Below are positions 16,340 through 16,561 of a stretch of DNA of 16,561 nucleotides, one piece after another (position 1 is the first letter of the stretch; each line of letters opens with the position of its first letter). Under the pieces are notes generated by a model, which was not told the origin of the DNA, did no database searches, and worked only from the letters and a program-made list of their open reading frames with translations. The position numbers and the translations under genes were made by a program. Source of the DNA: an uncultured Clostridia bacterium (lineage in GTDB: Bacteria; Bacillota; Clostridia; TANB77; CAG-508); assembly GCA_949077355.1 (NCBI GenBank), contig CARUQW010000034.1, positions 1 through 16,561 on the forward strand, given 5' to 3'.

Positions 16340-16434
16340 GCAGTTGTAAATTAGGAAACTATTTTAGAAATAATAGAATAATGTATACTATAATTTAAAA
16401 TAGTGAACAATACAAAAGAAATAGGAGGAATGGT

Positions 16435-16561
16435 ATGAAAAGTACAAAGAAATGGGAGAAAAGAGAAATGCCTAACAAAGGTATTACATTAATAGCATTA
16501 GTAATTACGATTATATTCTCTTATGACGAAAAATTAAAATGTAGTAATAGCAAAGGTTTCC
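16435..16561 (+). CDS. Prepilin-like N-terminus, partial at the window edge
   Basis: ATG 16435 follows AGGAGG at ideal distance. The frame reads a charged leader (MKSTKKWEKREMPNKG) and then ITLIALVITII, the start of a type IV pilin/pseudopilin helix. A prepilin peptidase would cut after the Gly. In this family the helix normally continues for ten or more hydrophobic residues, but here it changes abruptly to FSYDEKLKCSNSKGF while the frame stays open to the window end. A helix this short should not anchor a pilin. The gene may be broken, or the sequence joined wrongly inside a motif that is repeated in such genomes. The pilin-like identity of the N-terminus is fairly sure; the rest is not. Confidence 0.6.
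   Translation, partial: MKSTKKWEKREMPNKGITLIALVITIIFSYDEKLKCSNSKGF

Noticed and set aside
1..16561. Transfer RNA, ribosomal RNA, insertion sequences or integrase genes
   Set aside because: I saw no cloverleaf, rRNA-like segment, transposase or terminal repeats. The frame breaks look like small indels, not insertions.

Overview
The window is strongly AT-rich DNA with AGA-dominated arginine codons, strong AGGAGG-type ribosome sites and clear TTGACA/TATAAT-type promoters. It carries hairpin + T-run terminators and uses the standard code (TGG for Trp, TGA as a real stop). Together with Gram-positive wall hydrolases and a prepilin-type N-terminus ending in KGITLIALVITII, this suggests a low-GC Bacillota, most likely an uncultured gut-type Clostridia. 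I cannot name the species.

Layout. (1) 1-1771: a terminator of an upstream gene, a promoter, a structured leader, and guaB (IMP dehydrogenase) with its own terminator. GuaB closely resembles my memory of the Tritrichomonas foetus enzyme, including the numbering of the active-site residues. (2) 1814-3598: two convergent genes for single-pass membrane proteins with extracytoplasmic domains of unknown function, sharing a bidirectional terminator. The first is preceded by a 5-codon mini-ORF that contains a textbook -1 slippery heptamer. (3) 3624-13303: a probable single operon for a surface glycan and its wall context. Its order is GT4, GT2, GT2, an O-antigen-ligase/polymerase-like membrane protein, GT4 (frameshifted), GT2, a membrane protein with two cadherin-like domains, and an N-acetylmuramoyl-L-alanine amidase with Ig-like (BIG2-like) repeats. 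The amidase reading frame is broken by an apparent 4-nt deletion between repeats 3 and 4. (4) 13326-16257: a separately promoted glucosaminidase-like wall hydrolase carrying seven more copies of the same 86-residue repeat. (5) 16302-16561: a promoter with an overlapping palindrome and the start of a prepilin-like gene that departs from the usual pattern inside its hydrophobic helix and runs off the window.

How the genes may work together. The glycosyltransferases and the polymerase/ligase-like protein would build and polymerise or transfer a surface glycan. No initiating glycosyl-phosphate transferase and no flippase are visible, so those must be elsewhere. The two hydrolases cut complementary bonds in peptidoglycan and share a distinctive repeat (core W-D-[ST]-[ST]-N-P-E-[IV]-[IL]-R-V-F-G-N-R-x-R-G-L-K) but have no LPXTG, SLH or LysM motif. 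The repeats are therefore the natural candidate for wall or glycan binding. The most informative signals are the two small indels that break operon genes, the shared repeat family, and the slippery mini-ORF.
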